Below, in pieces: positions 21,457 to 34,026 of a DNA stretch of 64,000 nt. The notes below the pieces were generated by a model, which was given only the letters and a program-made list of their open reading frames with translations, was not told the DNA's origin and made no database searches. Source of the DNA: Entonaema liquescens (Eukaryota; Ascomycota; Sordariomycetes; Xylariales; Xylariaceae). The position numbers and the translations under genes are program-made. Every line of letters starts with the position of its first letter. Positions within the stretch are counted from its first letter, which is position 1. The DNA lies in NCBI GenBank assembly GCA_902805475.1, contig CADCSX010000003.1:1178001-1242000 (forward strand). Reading direction: 5' to 3'.

Positions 21457-24400
21457 TTACCTGGTAGCCCTTTCGCGTATTAGTCTCATGCTCGTATCTG
21501 AATCGTACCCGATGACCTTGGTAAGATAGAAAAGCCTGTGTAATGTTAGCAACTGTATCATATACCCGAAAGGGAGAATGTGATTGGACTCACTTTTCCG
21601 CATTCGCCTCCTTCTCCTTGAGGTTTTCGAAGCGTTGCTGACAGTCTGCCCAAGCCAGTGCCCGCTTCTTAGGTGAGATAGACTTAACAGTAAACCTGAA
21701 CTGGCCGCTCACGGGCCGGTGATCTGATACCCGGACCTCGTGCCGCCTGTATTCAAGTTGCTGTATTCTACCAAAACCTCTATGAAGGAGGCGATCGCAC
21801 CACGCCGGAGAGCGCTTCTTCTCACTGGTGTCGTAATTATCGGTTCCTACGTCGTATTTGTATGTAGGCGGAAACTCGATGGGCATCTCATCGAATGCTC
21901 TGAGCTTGAACGCCGGGTTCCTCCGACGGGCTACAAGGAGCTGATCCCGTTCAAGAAGTTTAGCCAGGTTGTTTTGTTTGACGGCAATTACGACTGTATC
22001 CCGCGACATGGTATCAATGCGATAGTTGAGATCACCGTTAAGCAGGCATAACTCGTGATCAAGCACCATAGTACCGTCGCCACCACCCACGTAACTGTCG
22101 ATACGGACACTTGGATCGCGCTCCACGGGGAGGAGAGCACTCTCCATAATTGCCGCGATGTCGTTGTGCCGCTGATTCGCTGATGATTGTCCGGCCGCAA
22201 GATGGCAGTTGATAAAGCAGAGCGATGTATCATCTACCATAAATCGCACAACAATAGCGCCTTTGTTACCGTGCAAGCCTCCCATCCCACGTTTTATCTC
22301 GGCGCCGCTGATATTCCGTATACGATCGCGGAGATTTGACTTTACGAATATGCAAGTAAATAGGCCTACCAAAGTCGCCGTATGGAGGAGATGATAGAGA
22401 TGTTCCGCGGGCATATAGTCATCCAGACATCTAACGAGAAAATCTCTCCAATCTCGATATTGATGGCTCATCCGTTCTTGGTCTGACGCATCTTTCTTCT
22501 TCGGCTTGAAAAAGCGCTTTGCCGTCGCGGTTTTGTCCTCTAAATCAACAAGTTCCTGGAACCCAAAGATTAGAATATCGGGAGAATCGCTCGACTGCAG
22601 CAGATTCTGCATAAACACGGCGTCGGATTCGGAGTATCTTAAACTGTTTGGAGTTGAAGCTCCAGCGTTCCATGTCATCGCCAAAAGTTTAATCTCCTCA
22701 AACTTGCAATATTGTGTATCGAGTAGCTTCATCTCGTTTTCTAAGAAGTCATCTTGGAGTAAGCCGTCCCAACACTTGATCGTATTGTCAGCTCCAAGGG
22801 TAACGGCCTGGAAGCGATCAAGTTTATAGATGCTCGCGGAATCGGCGATAATTTTTATAACCGGATTATCGTGAGCTTGCCAGTCCTTCTTTATAACCCA
22901 TGGTGATTCTGTAACATCGTATACACATATTCGTCCGGTATTGAAAGCTGCCCACATATAACCGCCCACGCCGGCTAAAGAATTGATCTTGTAAGAGCTG
23001 ACATTGAGCACGCTCAGGCACGTAAAATCTTTTTGGGAATATATGCTGACTTTGCCGTCGTTGTGGCCGAGGAAAACTTTCCCAGGCTGCGATTTGATAA
23101 GTGCTCCGGATGTAACTTCACCTGCCCCTTCCGACACTAGAGGCCTCATAAGGACTTGTAGTTGGTTCCGGCCACCAGCGGTAGGTGTAAAAATGCGGAT
23201 TTCTTTGCCTGTTGCATGCCATAACTCTTCGTCCACTACCATTGAAAAGGTATGTCCTTTAGGTAGCCTATAGGTTTGATGGGGGTTACCACTCAAGTTC
23301 GGGACCCCATCGTCCTCTGGTCCCCAGACGTGCAAGGTGCCTCCTTCGTCCAGTGTCCACATCTCATTATAATGTCGATATATTTTGATAATTTCGTACC
23401 GCCCATGTGCATTCGTCTTGCTCTCGGTAATACCCTGAGACATAACATCGGCCTCTATAATTTCGCCAACACTGTTGCCTATCCAGATTCGCGTCCCTTC
23501 ATCTTGCATATCCGACGCAGGTTTGAACGCCACAGCTGTCGCTTTAATGCCCTCACCGTGCGCGAAGCTCATGAGAAGCTCGCCGTCAAGTAAGCTCCAA
23601 ACTCGGGTGAGGTGGCCAGTAGTACATACGTACTGCCCACAAACATCGAATATCCTGGTATCATACTTGGTATAAATCTCATGGGTGCCTTGCTTGATGA
23701 AGGGCGGTCGCCGGTTCACCTTAGTAGCATCTGGAAATTGAGTTATAATTTCTACTTGGCCCGTGGAAGTGGGGCCGGGAGATTCAGGAATGCGGCCCTC
23801 TGCATCAACTGCGCCTATTCTTCTTGTAGAATCACGGAATTCGGTTGGGGCTTTTTCTGAGTGCCTATCTACTGTTAAGGATCTTCCGTGAGTACGTGAT
23901 GGGGGAGGCGCGAATTGAGTTGTCGGTGTCGAAACTACACGTTTAGGTTGAGGAGACATGGGATTTTCTGCGACTGTACCAGCAGTAGTCACAACAGGTC
24001 TTGGGGGTCGAGGTGGTGGCCTCGTAGCTGGGTTCGCTGGAATCCGGGCGGAAGCTGGGTCTGTCACAGTCACGGTCTGCGGTCGAGCCGGTAGAGAGGG
24101 TCGATCTTCCGCGAACTGAGAAGCGATGGGTGATCTAGCATTTCCGTTGACTTCGTTATCTCGACGTATCGTTGCAACTGAATGGTGGATCGGGGAGGGT
24201 TGAAGCCAGATGCCAATGCATTGGTCCGAGGTATTGTTGTGTGAGGTGTCGGTCGTGCTGGTCGAGTTGGAAGCACTGGCGGTTCTTCACGATCAGGACT
24301 GCTGGCGCTTGAAGGAGGGCTATTAAACGGTGAACGTTTCTCTGAAATATGAGGTGCTAATTCTAGCTTATTTGCGTTTTCCATCAGCCTTGAGAGTCTA

Positions 24401-25112
24401 TTGGCTGGCTTTTCAGCACGATTCACAGGCGGAGGAATCGGCGGCGATGCCCTAAATTCACGTTCTCTTCTCAGCTCAGCTGACCTTCGTGGAGGAGGTG
24501 GCGATGGCGGTTGAGTAGCAGGGATTCTAGGAGATCGGCCGGGCTCGAGTATAGGGGTATGCGGTCGGCTAGAAATCTTCAGGGGTCGAGGTGCAGAAGT
24601 AATTGGAGTATTGGGTGCTTTCGAAGGATCAGGGAAAAGATGGACATTTGTATCGCTTTGCAAGAAAGAGAGCGGTCTTGCTTTCGGTGGTGACTGAGGC
24701 GGCTCAACTAAGACGGCGGGGGTTTGATAGGTCCAGGGCTTAACGGTGAGGGATTCGCAATTTGGGCAGAATGAAGACCTGTAGTATTCAGGACTTCCTT
24801 TGGCTTGGGTCTTCCATTATCCGTTGGCACATTTATACTCCGGGCAGGCCTCGTCTCTGGAATCGGGGGAGGTTTGGGGGATGTCGACTGGGTTCGTGTC
24901 GTAGGTGGGGGTTGGGATTGGGATTGAGATTGAGATTGTGTAGTAGTTGCTGGACCCTCCTTAGATTTATTCATATTCTCAAAATGGGACCTTAACGACG
25001 AGACTGGTCTCTAATAATTCAAGTTAGTATCGCAATAGGTACGATAGGGTTAGGACGAGAGGTGTCTTACCAAAGACGAGCCGTCAGGTCCATCTTGACC
25101 GTTAGACTCCAT
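21457..25112 (-). CDS. WD40-repeat inositol polyphosphate 5-phosphatase, two frame breaks
   Basis: Exons: 25112-25071 (14 codons), 25010-21594, 21535-21457; introns of 60 and 58 nt. The last exon (KLFYLTKVIGYDSDTSMRL...) is hidden behind a stop inside its GTGAGT donor. The N-terminal 370 residues are Pro/Ser-rich and probably disordered. A beta-propeller follows (YDTRIFDVCGQYVCTTGHLTRVWSL, VFLGHNDGKVSIYSQ, AVTLGADNTIKCWDG). The catalytic IPPc domain then has AMTWNAG, GFQELVDLE, GLHGNKGAIVVRF, FINCHLAAGQ, LLNGDLNYRI, SPAWCDRLL and VSDHRPVSG, i.e. all Mg- and substrate-binding motifs. It should remove the 5-phosphate of phosphoinositides. Two frame breaks lie in the disordered part: near 24725 (one C added to a C5 run gives KPPAVLVEPPQSP) and near 24086 (one C restores LDPQTVTVTD). 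Repaired length is 1179 residues. Confidence 0.88.
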
Positions 25113-26608
25113 GGTGATGAGGGGCAGTCTCTATAAGTCTACACAATATGTGTCTCTTATACTCCCACAGCATTACTGATAGAAGAGCTAGTTTCCCGGG
25201 TTCATCCAACAGAGACAGTTCGATAGCCTCCTAAACCGTAAATTTTTCAGCGACAGAGGTCGAGGTCAAGGCCAAGATCAAGATCAAGGTCAGTCAGGAG
25301 TCGAATGGCAGCTATTTCGTGCTCGGTGTAGATCTTCCTGAGAGTGCCAACGAATGAATGAGCACGTGGCCGGGTTAAACCCTGGTTGGATAAGAAAGAT
25401 GATGCTGTCAGACAAAATATTATGATTATCAATGGGATATTATCGCCGCTAATTGTAATCATGTTTCGGCTCTTTGTCCGGTCTATTGTCAGGGTTTCGA
25501 CGTCGAGTTCTCGTAGAAGAAACGAAGAACGTTGCAACGCTGTCATATAGTGTACACTTTGAAATTATAGCGAATGAGGCGCAGTCCCCCCGGGAAGAAG
25601 TAACGTGCATGCGGTCATACGAAGGAAAGTTATTATTTCGGAGAGTTGGTCTAGGTTAAAGAATACCTATGTTACGCAGTCCTCCTAAATGTTAACGAGC
25701 GTTTTAATTTGGGTTCTCCTTTGGAGTTTGGTACCAAGTTGACCAGGCATGCGAAACCTCTAGTGAGTGGCTACTTGTGCTACCGAATTGCAGATCTTTA
25801 GGCGCAGGCGCATTGGATTTTCCCGTTGAGACTTTGAACAAAATGGAGGTGTACTACCTAGTTGTACATGGACATGGAGTACAAGCTTAATAGGTACATC
25901 CATTCATCCAGTCATCTATATAGGTGAGTAAGTAGATAGGTAGGTATCCATAAACACTACGTAATATTCTCGTACGCAACATTAGGTAGACTCTGCCGTT
26001 TTTAGTTTGTTTCTTACGCTAGTACAGGTGTACCTACATTATGCATTACCTAGGTACCTACCTATGTACCAGGGCCTAAGGTACGACCTGAATGTGAACT
26101 GTCCGTTTTATAATAGTCGATTAAAATAAGAATCCCGAGGTTGAGTGAAATTTATAGGTGCCGGGCCTATTACATGTCATAGGGCCTGTCATAAGCCCCG
26201 GTTGCCGGTACCAGGTACCCCTAAACGTTATAGCCCCAACAGCCCCAGCTCTGATATTTTACATAGCAGCTAAGCCGCCTACGAAAACACCCAAATCTGG
26301 ATGGTGGCCAAAAAAACATTAGTTGGGCCAGCTGTGTAGGTACGCTAAAATAACGGGAGTGCTTGCAGGGTTGTACTCGTTTCTATTCTGACCTGATAGC
26401 AGGAAGATCATAAAATAAACGTACCACTTTATGACTGTACCATTTTATGACTTTATGATCTTTTATCGCTTTAATAATTTTTAAACTCTTTTGAGCTTCC
26501 CACTTTGAACATACTTGCCCACCTCTAATTTCCCTCTTCACTCAAACACCTTTAATAAAACAGAGAAGCCTGGTCTAGTTAGCAATTTATACTAACTAAT
26601 CATTCAAG
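25113..26608. other. Intergenic stretch, 1.5 kb, head-to-head promoters
   Basis: Lies between the divergently transcribed phosphatase and small membrane-protein genes. Repeated ACCTACCTAGGTA-like words are dense at 25920-26070. A small imperfect repeat of AAGATCAAGATCAAGG units is at 25255-25290. No gene is supported. Confidence 0.5.
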
Positions 26609-27187
26609 ATGAACACAGTACGTACATAATCTTACCAAAAAGAACGCTAATTCTGGCCAGCGCAATGATTCTAACATCCTTTTCTTAGGTCAAATCGTTC
26701 TGGTAGGTAATTACAACGGTTGCGCCACCTAGTAGACTATCTTACTGATCGTCAATGCTTTTTATTATAGGATGGGATGGGGTTCCCTCTGCCTTGGTAT
26801 GTACTTAGAGCAATTTTGCGCCACTGTGAATTACTTCTCACCTGTGTGATAGCTGGCGCGGGAGCGTACTACTTTGCGAAGAAGAGCATTAATGCCGACA
26901 GAGCTTCGCGCCTTGAGGAAACCCGCCGAAAGAAGCAGATGATCGACTCTCTTGAGTATTCAAGCAACGTCCCCAACAAGCCACTCTCCGCATCTACAAT
27001 GGGCGGTACGAATGGAAATGGCACGCCAGCCAGAACTGATGCAGCCGGGTCACCAAGCCAAGAGGCGAGTCGTGACCCAGCACCAACTCGACATGCTCCA
27101 GCTACAGAAGGGCAACAAGTAATAGAAAAGAGCAAGTACGAGAGTAGCGTGCCGTTTACGAGTCCGAAAGGCGACCGGTTCTCCTAG
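26609..27187 (+). CDS. Small DUF4748-like single-pass membrane protein, micro-exons
   Basis: Exons: 26609-26617 (9 nt), 26689-26702 (14 nt), 26771-26796 (26 nt), 26853-27187. Introns carry GTACGT, GTAGGT and GTATGT donors with TTAG, ATAG and ATAG acceptors, and the phases close exactly to a 127-residue protein starting MNTVKSFWMGWGSLCLAGAG. A short hydrophobic segment (GWGSLCLAGAGAYYFA) is followed by a charged helix AKKSINADRASRLEETRRKK, then a Ser/Pro/Gly-rich tail. This layout fits the DUF4748 family of small fungal membrane proteins, of unknown function. The longer frame running through the third intron is a shadow produced by retaining that intron. Confidence 0.72.
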
Positions 27188-27957
27188 ATATGACTAGAGG
27201 CAGAGTTGAACATACCCTATGATGAGCATTACGAAAACATACATGTACACAATATTACTTAAAAGAGATGGGTGAAATCAACTCTATTCTCAAATTTGCG
27301 TCATGGCAGCAATGGTATCTTAATCTTGATGTGGATTAGTTGGCCAGGTAATTCGCTGCTTTGGAGGCTTGAAAACTGCAAATGTTAATATACGCCATGG
27401 ATATTCGTTCGAATTCCCTCATATCTAATTAAATTCGGAGTTAGACTTTACGGCTATACGAGTTGATAGTTGGGTAATTATTATGCCGAGCGACGGTCAA
27501 AAGGGCCAAAGGAATCAGGTGAAGACGTCAAAAGGGTCTTGTCGGTATCAATGTCACTTGCGCAAATTCCATGTAACAAATTGAACTTTTCCTATCGTGG
27601 GATGGCAACAAAAACCTTCGATTACCTAAGAATGGGATCATCGGAGATATTCAATCCGATGTACACGATACCTAAGCTACCTAAGGGGACCCGCATGCAC
27701 TGTGCTGTACCTGTACCAATACCTGTACCAAGCGTCCATACTCTAGCTTAGTATGGTTAGTCCTGCAGGTCAGACTAGAAATCTGCCCAAGTAAGCCAAT
27801 CAAATCAAGAGCCTTACATCTCTCTGCTGAGTTTCCTAGAATTCCATCATTCCAATCATTCCATCATTGTTCTTCACAACCCTCATAAAAACTCACCACC
27901 GTCAAAGCTCAAGAGTATGTGCTCTAACGACCTTATTCTCACCACCATATTATAATC
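27188..27957. other. Intergenic stretch, 0.8 kb
   Basis: No supported gene; the open frame at 27470-27751 has no recognisable domain. The final 150 bp are CT- and CA-rich and probably hold the promoter of the CID gene. Confidence 0.5.
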
Positions 27958-29704
27958 ATGGCGTCTACACAGCTAGCTATAGCTAGAGTGTCCTTTTCCG
28001 CAGTACTTCTACGTCCGGATCCGACATCATGTTCTCGCGGCGAGATTGACGAGTTCCTTCAGCTACTCGACGCGACCATCTCGCGATGCTCCCCACCCAA
28101 TGTTCAGGTTTGAGCAACACAATCTTTTGAAACTTGGTGTCTCGTGCGACAGCTAAACGGTCACCACATAGAAAAGCAAGCATTGGATACTGAAGAACCT
28201 GGTCCAGTCCCCTGCTAGAATCACTGCCTTGGGGAAATACCTGACGGCATTGGCCAAATCCTTCTCTTTGGATCTTGCCGCTAGCAGACAAGCCCGCGAA
28301 CCTTCTTCGAAACGTAAACGCCTTCATATCCTCTATGTTCTTAATGATACGTTATACCATATCCATGTTCGAGACAGGAATACCAGTTTCGCGCAAACGC
28401 TAGAACCCGCTATCCCGGATATAGTTCAACTCGCTGCAGCATTTCCGAACTGCCCGAAGCATTCCAAGAAGATACTAGGCCTGATAGACCTTTGGGGCGA
28501 GAAACGGTATTTCTCGGAAGCCTTCATTCAGAAACTCCGGACCATCGCCCAGGAGGCACCGCATTCGGCCACCACGGTTGATAAGCATATTGATGGGGCC
28601 CAAACCACGGCTACAAAATCTTTTAAAGATGTCCCATTCATCATGCCAGCCATGCATGGTGATACTACCGTGTCGTGGTATGACTTACCTGCAGCGAACT
28701 GGCTGCCCGCTATCGAACCTAATTCCGCAAGACCAATGAACCCGGATATGATCAAACCCTTACAGCTTGTTGCCGGTCCCGCAGACGAGAAATTGGTCAA
28801 AGCCGTTCAAGACTTGTTAGTTGATGTGGATCGTATCTACAGTAGAGGTCGGCGCGATCCTAGTCAGCACACCGAAGACGTTGATCAATTAGGACAGCGA
28901 GTTGTGCTTGATGAGATCACTGGAGACGTTATCGGTGGAGATAGCTATTATGGCTGGTCTCGTACGTTCTGTGAGAAGATGAAACAACGTCGCAAGAAGA
29001 GTAGCGTCTCTGAAAATGGCCACCGCGGACGCAGCGCAACACGTTCGCATTCGCGATCACGAAGTTCATCCCGCAGCTCATCGCGGCCTGCGTACAAGCG
29101 ACGGCGGGTATCTGGCTCGCGAAGCCCTAGTAGAAGCCGAAGCCGAAGCTGCAGACGGAGTTATAGTAGAGATAATCATCGACGAAGATCATACAGCAGT
29201 TCAAGATCTCGTTCCCATTCTCGCCCAGGGGATCGGGGATACGGCCGGTCGCACTCGAGATCCCAAGGGAGGACTCCACCACCTGCGCCGCGGTCATATG
29301 ATCCTTCTCACTTCGCCAATCCAAACGGAAAGCAGCTACCCGGCTTTCCAAATCTACCACCGCATCCAAATCCCCAATACCAGCAACATTCTACGCCACC
29401 CCCTTTCCCACCGCAGCACTTCCCTCCGCTACCCCCGGATCTCAGCCAGTTCATGGTACCACCACCCCCTCTACCACAGAACTATCAAGGCCAGTGGCCC
29501 CCGCCACCGCCGAATATACCACCAAATTGGATTCCTAACATGTCCATGGGAGGGTGGCCTGTACCTCCTCCGCCGCCACCTGGACAACCTCCCCAACAGC
29601 AGCATCGCGGCGGCTTCCAGCAGTATGGGAGGGGAGGAAGGGGAGATTATCGCGGACACGGACATCGTGGGGGTTGGGACCACCGCGGTCGAGGTGGTTG
29701 GTGA
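27958..29704 (+). CDS. CID-domain, RS- and proline-rich RNA-processing protein
   Basis: Exons 27958-28107 and 28172-29704, phase 0, 560 residues. The N-terminal 150 residues (MASTQLAIARVSF..., EIDEFLQLLDATISRCSPPN, HWILKNLVQSP, LYVLNDTLYHI, ILGLIDLWGEKRYF) form a CTD-interacting domain, which binds the phosphorylated tail of RNA polymerase II. A later YYGWSRTFCEKMKQRRKK is followed by about 90 residues of RS/SR dipeptides with a KRRR nuclear signal, then a long proline-rich stretch and a C-terminal RGG/GRGG tail. This composition suggests coupling of transcription to splicing or 3'-end processing, comparable to CHERP/SCAF-type proteins, although no SURP or G-patch is present. The domain call is firm; the precise role is inferred. 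Confidence 0.85.
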
Positions 29705-31044
29705 TTATACTCGGGCTCGAGCATAATTCTCAGATAGTCAGCCATTGTATTATAATTTGTTCGCTAGGTATCTGCGCGCGTGAAAGAATGGTGCCCCTAC
29801 TGCGATATCGAGACATATGAATATAACACAATACAATTGAAAGAGAATCCATTATCTTAGTAACTTTCATATTCCGTACTAGGTTACGTGATATCGCAAT
29901 AAAAGTCTTATTCGTTACGATATAACGTAGAGTTGAAAGTGGTTACAAAGGGGCTCGAGAAGTACTCTAGCCTTGTGATTATAAACACACTTTGTATAAC
30001 TCTATTATTTATTCGCTCTTGTCTATTTCTCGTATATAAGGGCCCCGTGTCTTTGGGAAATATGCGATAATCCTCTACCCTTACTTGACTATTAAGGAGT
30101 ACTAGATCTTCTGGAACAAATATGAGAATATATTTCATATCTTGTTTAGATTGTTGGCCTAGTCGTCTAACAGGTAGTTCCGACAGGGACGCAAGTTTCG
30201 GACTCAATATCAATCATACATCTAACTAAAAACAGATTATCATCCACACATTTCACATTATATTTCTCTGATCTAAAAACAATAGTTTGTGGCGCACTTT
30301 CTTTCAATATTCTTTTGAAGTTTTCGAGTACCTAATGTAATCCCTAACCTAGCCTAGATAGTGGTGATGGTGATGATTGATCGTCTTTCTCATCTTTACC
30401 GAGATGAAGAGAGAGATTGGGGAGGGTAGAACGTAAGGCCTAGAGGGTGGGAGAAATTGCTATGCTAATCTATCTAACTACGTGCTATCTACTATGGGTT
30501 TGTTTTGGTAAAACGTAGCAAAAATAAGTTTCCTGGCACCTAACCTTTTCTCTCTTGCTTACGAGCGTAAGATAAAAAGTGTGTTTGGGCCCAAATTACC
30601 TACCCGACGGTATTCATGAGTTATGTCGTCGATGTTGCCATGCCGTTCATTAGTCGTCCCTATGCGTGGCTTCTTTCATCGACGGCTGGACCGCCATCCC
30701 GTATCCATTAGAAAATGCTAACGTTTCGTACGCCTTGCGCGTAACACCTTTTTTATCCGTCCTCCAAATTTGCAACAGCAACGCTGGTCGTTAAGCTAAG
30801 GATTTCGTATAGCAACACACATCTTGATGCAGATTCCAGATCTGCGCGTACCAATTGCTGCCGATTTTCCCGCCCTGTTTAACCGGCAATAGTTTCTGCG
30901 AGATGACAAGCCAATCCTGACCCTAAGCTCGATATATCGCCTATTGTAATCAAGTACCGGATGACATGAAAGTCAACCCACCGACGACCTCACGTAAGTA
31001 CTGTTGGACCCGAATGGCACATACCGCGATCAGCGACGCTTGAT
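29705..31044. other. Convergent intergenic stretch, 1.3 kb
   Basis: 3' flanks of two converging genes (CID protein and transportin). AT-rich; no RNA gene or transposon trace recognised. Confidence 0.5.
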
Positions 31045-34026
31045 TCAAAAAGAATATGTCGATCGTAACGTCTGCTGATCCTGGGGCTGCATTTGGCTGA
31101 GAAATTGGTCAAATTGGGGGATAATCTGACGGTAAATGCCGATGGCCTAAACACCTCGTCAGATCTAATTTTACCAGATAAATATATATACCACTACTTA
31201 CTTTTTGAAAATCCTCATGGAGACCATTCTTGGTTTCACTACGCAATTTTAGGTCTCTATACCGGGCGATTGATGTGAAAAAGTGTAAGAGGGACTTTTC
31301 CATGGCCATGGGATTCTTTTCGACAATGGCAGTGAATCCCCGGAATGCAGTTGCCTTCTCGTCCGAAGGATCGACTTCGTCCATAGAGATGAGGAAATCT
31401 TCAGCAAAGTTGGCCAAATGCGGTGCCAGGAGCTCGCCATTACCAAGTCCAAGTCGGCCCAGAGCAATCGCAGCATTCTCAGTTACCCCCTTGGGAATAC
31501 CCGGGTTGGATACTATTTCTACGAAGCGTTGGAAAAGCTCCGGTACGTACGGTGCCATGTTAGACTTGTGTCGAATGGCAATCTCACCTGCGGACCAGCA
31601 GGCATTGTTGATAACCCCAAATCCGTTATCAATCTCTTCGTCGATTATGTTGTCCAGATCCAGTTGTCTTAAAAGGACTGGGAAAATGTTGGGGAGTGAC
31701 GCTTGCAGTTGTTCGAACACGTACTTAGCACAGTCTCCAAGGAGCGCATATGCCGATTGCCGTACTTCGTCTGTCGGGTCTTCCATACAGAAGGTCAGCA
31801 GTTCAAAGAAGGCAGGCTGAGACTCCTGGACCAACTTGGCAGACTTTGCCGGATCCAACGCCTGTATGATGGCACTGAGGAGATCCAAACTCGTAACTAG
31901 GAAATCTTTGTCTGGTGCCTCGAGGGACGGATCGTTCGTTAACGCAAGAGACGCTTCTAGGTTTTGGTGAATGATGTTAACGCAGCGAACAAAAATCGGC
32001 TGCGCGTAAGGGGTAAACGCATCATTCAACGCCATGGCAACGTATGACAGGCATTCCAACAGCGGGAACAGCTCTCGGGATTGGTCGGAGACCTTGGTCC
32101 ACCTCTCGATGAGCGCGGGCATCAGCTCATTAACAAGATTGTCTTGGGCCAACACAGGCCCTATGCTCTCGGCAAGTGTCTGTACACAGTCGTAGAGGAT
32201 ATACATATTCCTGTCCTTGTACTTCTTGAAACAGCGGACAAATTGCTGAATGATTGGAAGGCTGTAAGGTTCTAATTTCTTCCCGGCTTTCTCCTCTAGA
32301 TTAGCGAAAGCTGATGCGCCAGCTTCTTGAACCTTCTTGTTGCTGTCCAACATCTTCGTCAAGATACCTTCCATCATCGGCTCGAAGTAAAGCTGCTTCT
32401 GTTGCGGATCCGTTAGGTCTGCCGCCCAGGCAGAATAGCGACCCAATGTCCAGCATGTAATTTGCCGAACTACCGGTTCAGGGTCGTTCAGGAGAGAGAT
32501 CAAATAAGGTACCAACTGAGGGAGGTGAGGCGTAACAACATTCATACAACCTTCCGCAACAGCACCAAATGCGAGCACCGCGGCCTCTCGATACGGCCAA
32601 TCAGTGTGCTTAATGTTTTTATTGAGATACGGCATGATGGACTCGAACACCGGATCTCTAAAATCGCGAGCGAAAACGTCTAGTGCAGCTGCAGAGCACT
32701 TTCGTAGGGTCCAACGCTCATCCGGACTCGCGTCGTCTCCATCTTCGAAGTCGTCAATCTCACCTTCCTCTAGGTCGTCGTCCATGCTAGCTAATTTTTC
32801 ATAAGCATTTCCGTTTTGGGCGGCATCCGCAGAGCCATCTTTGTTGGCTTGTCGCGCCGATTGCTTTTTGGCAAACTGAGGCTTTATATCTTGCTCAAGA
32901 TCTTCTTCATCCTCGTCATCAGACGCGCCGCCGAGAAGCGCAATATCCTCAGCACTATATACCATACAGTCGAGGAGAACTGGAATGATTTTTCCGATAT
33001 ACGGGCTTAGAGAATGCCAGAGGTGTTCGTGTTCGCCTACCGTAAGCCAGAACTCGGCAGCATCGGTAGCTAGATCCTCGTCATCACTCTTTTGCTGTGT
33101 AATGATATAATCAACAAGGCCAGGGAGATGAGGCTGGATCTTGTCGGGGCGAGATTCGACCAGCTGAGCAAATGCCCTACACACTTGTCTTCGCACGTCG
33201 TTATTGGAATCTGATGCGAGTGCGAATAAGTGCTGAAGCAAGTCGTCGATGGAGTTGAGCATGGCCTGAGATTTCCGGGCGGTAAAGACGTTAATAGCGG
33301 TCAAGGCATGAGCGCGAACCTTGGGCAACGGACTCTTAGTAGCCTGAATCAACTTGGGGAGGATGAAGTTCAGTGGCCGTTCACCATTCAGCTCGCGCTC
33401 CAACATCTTGAAGTTATCTTCACAAATCTTAGCCATAGCCGCCATGGCGCCTTCTTGTGCCTCGTTCGTGACTTGACCACTCTCATTGCCAATCATCTTT
33501 AAGAGTTCTGGTAGTAACTCAGGCCAGCTCATTATACCACCTCGGCGAACCATCTCAGTCGCGATAACACCTGCGTAGTTACGAATTTGAGCATTCTTGT
33601 CTTGCAAACACATGGGAATTCCCATCTTGATCAAGGCCAAGCTGCTGTCGGAAACCTCCTTGGAGCTCGTCTTAATATTATTCTTTAACATGATTGCAGC
33701 GGATGACCGTATAAGAAAGTAGTCCTCAGGTGAGCATTGCAGGCCAGTTGGAGGTTCCTGGCTGGAGAAGAGATAGACGAGGTAGTTGTTAATATCGGGA
33801 GACGACTTCGCTTGCGTGAGCATCTGCAGAAAGAGAAGCTTCGTATTAGCTCGAATTGCTATGATTATTCATAAATCCAACCACAGCTATCGCCTGGTCA
33901 GATATCAAGAGAGATATTTCTTACAATCTCGGCCTGTTTCTGCGCAGCTTTGTCGAAACCGCTGAGAGAATCCTTGAGACAAGCAGCGAGCGTGCTCAAG
34001 GACTCGGGCGAGGGTTGCCACGCCAT
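31045..34026 (-). CDS. KAP104: Transportin / Kap104 (karyopherin beta-2)
   Basis: Exons: 34026-33925 (MAWQPSPESLSTLAACLKDS...), 33823-31202, 31146-31045; all phase 0, total 941 residues, the usual length. The protein is a chain of HEAT repeats with the importin-beta N-terminal region and an acidic H8 loop (ASDDEDEEDLEQDIKPQF ... DDDLEEGEIDDFEDGDD) used by transportins for Ran-dependent cargo release. The last exon, RQIIPQFDQFLSQMQPQDQQ, matches the conserved C-terminus; without splicing at the GTAAGT donor (31201) the frame would run into an intron. Kap104 imports PY-NLS cargo such as hnRNP-type proteins into the nucleus. A purine-rich tract just upstream (34120-34175) is CT-rich in the sense strand. 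Confidence 0.95.

Noticed and set aside
26777..27187. Reading frame starting MGFPLPWYVLRA as the start of the small membrane protein
   Set aside because: It reads through an intron with GTATGT donor and GATAG acceptor; the four-exon model is in phase and gives a more natural hydrophobic N-terminus.
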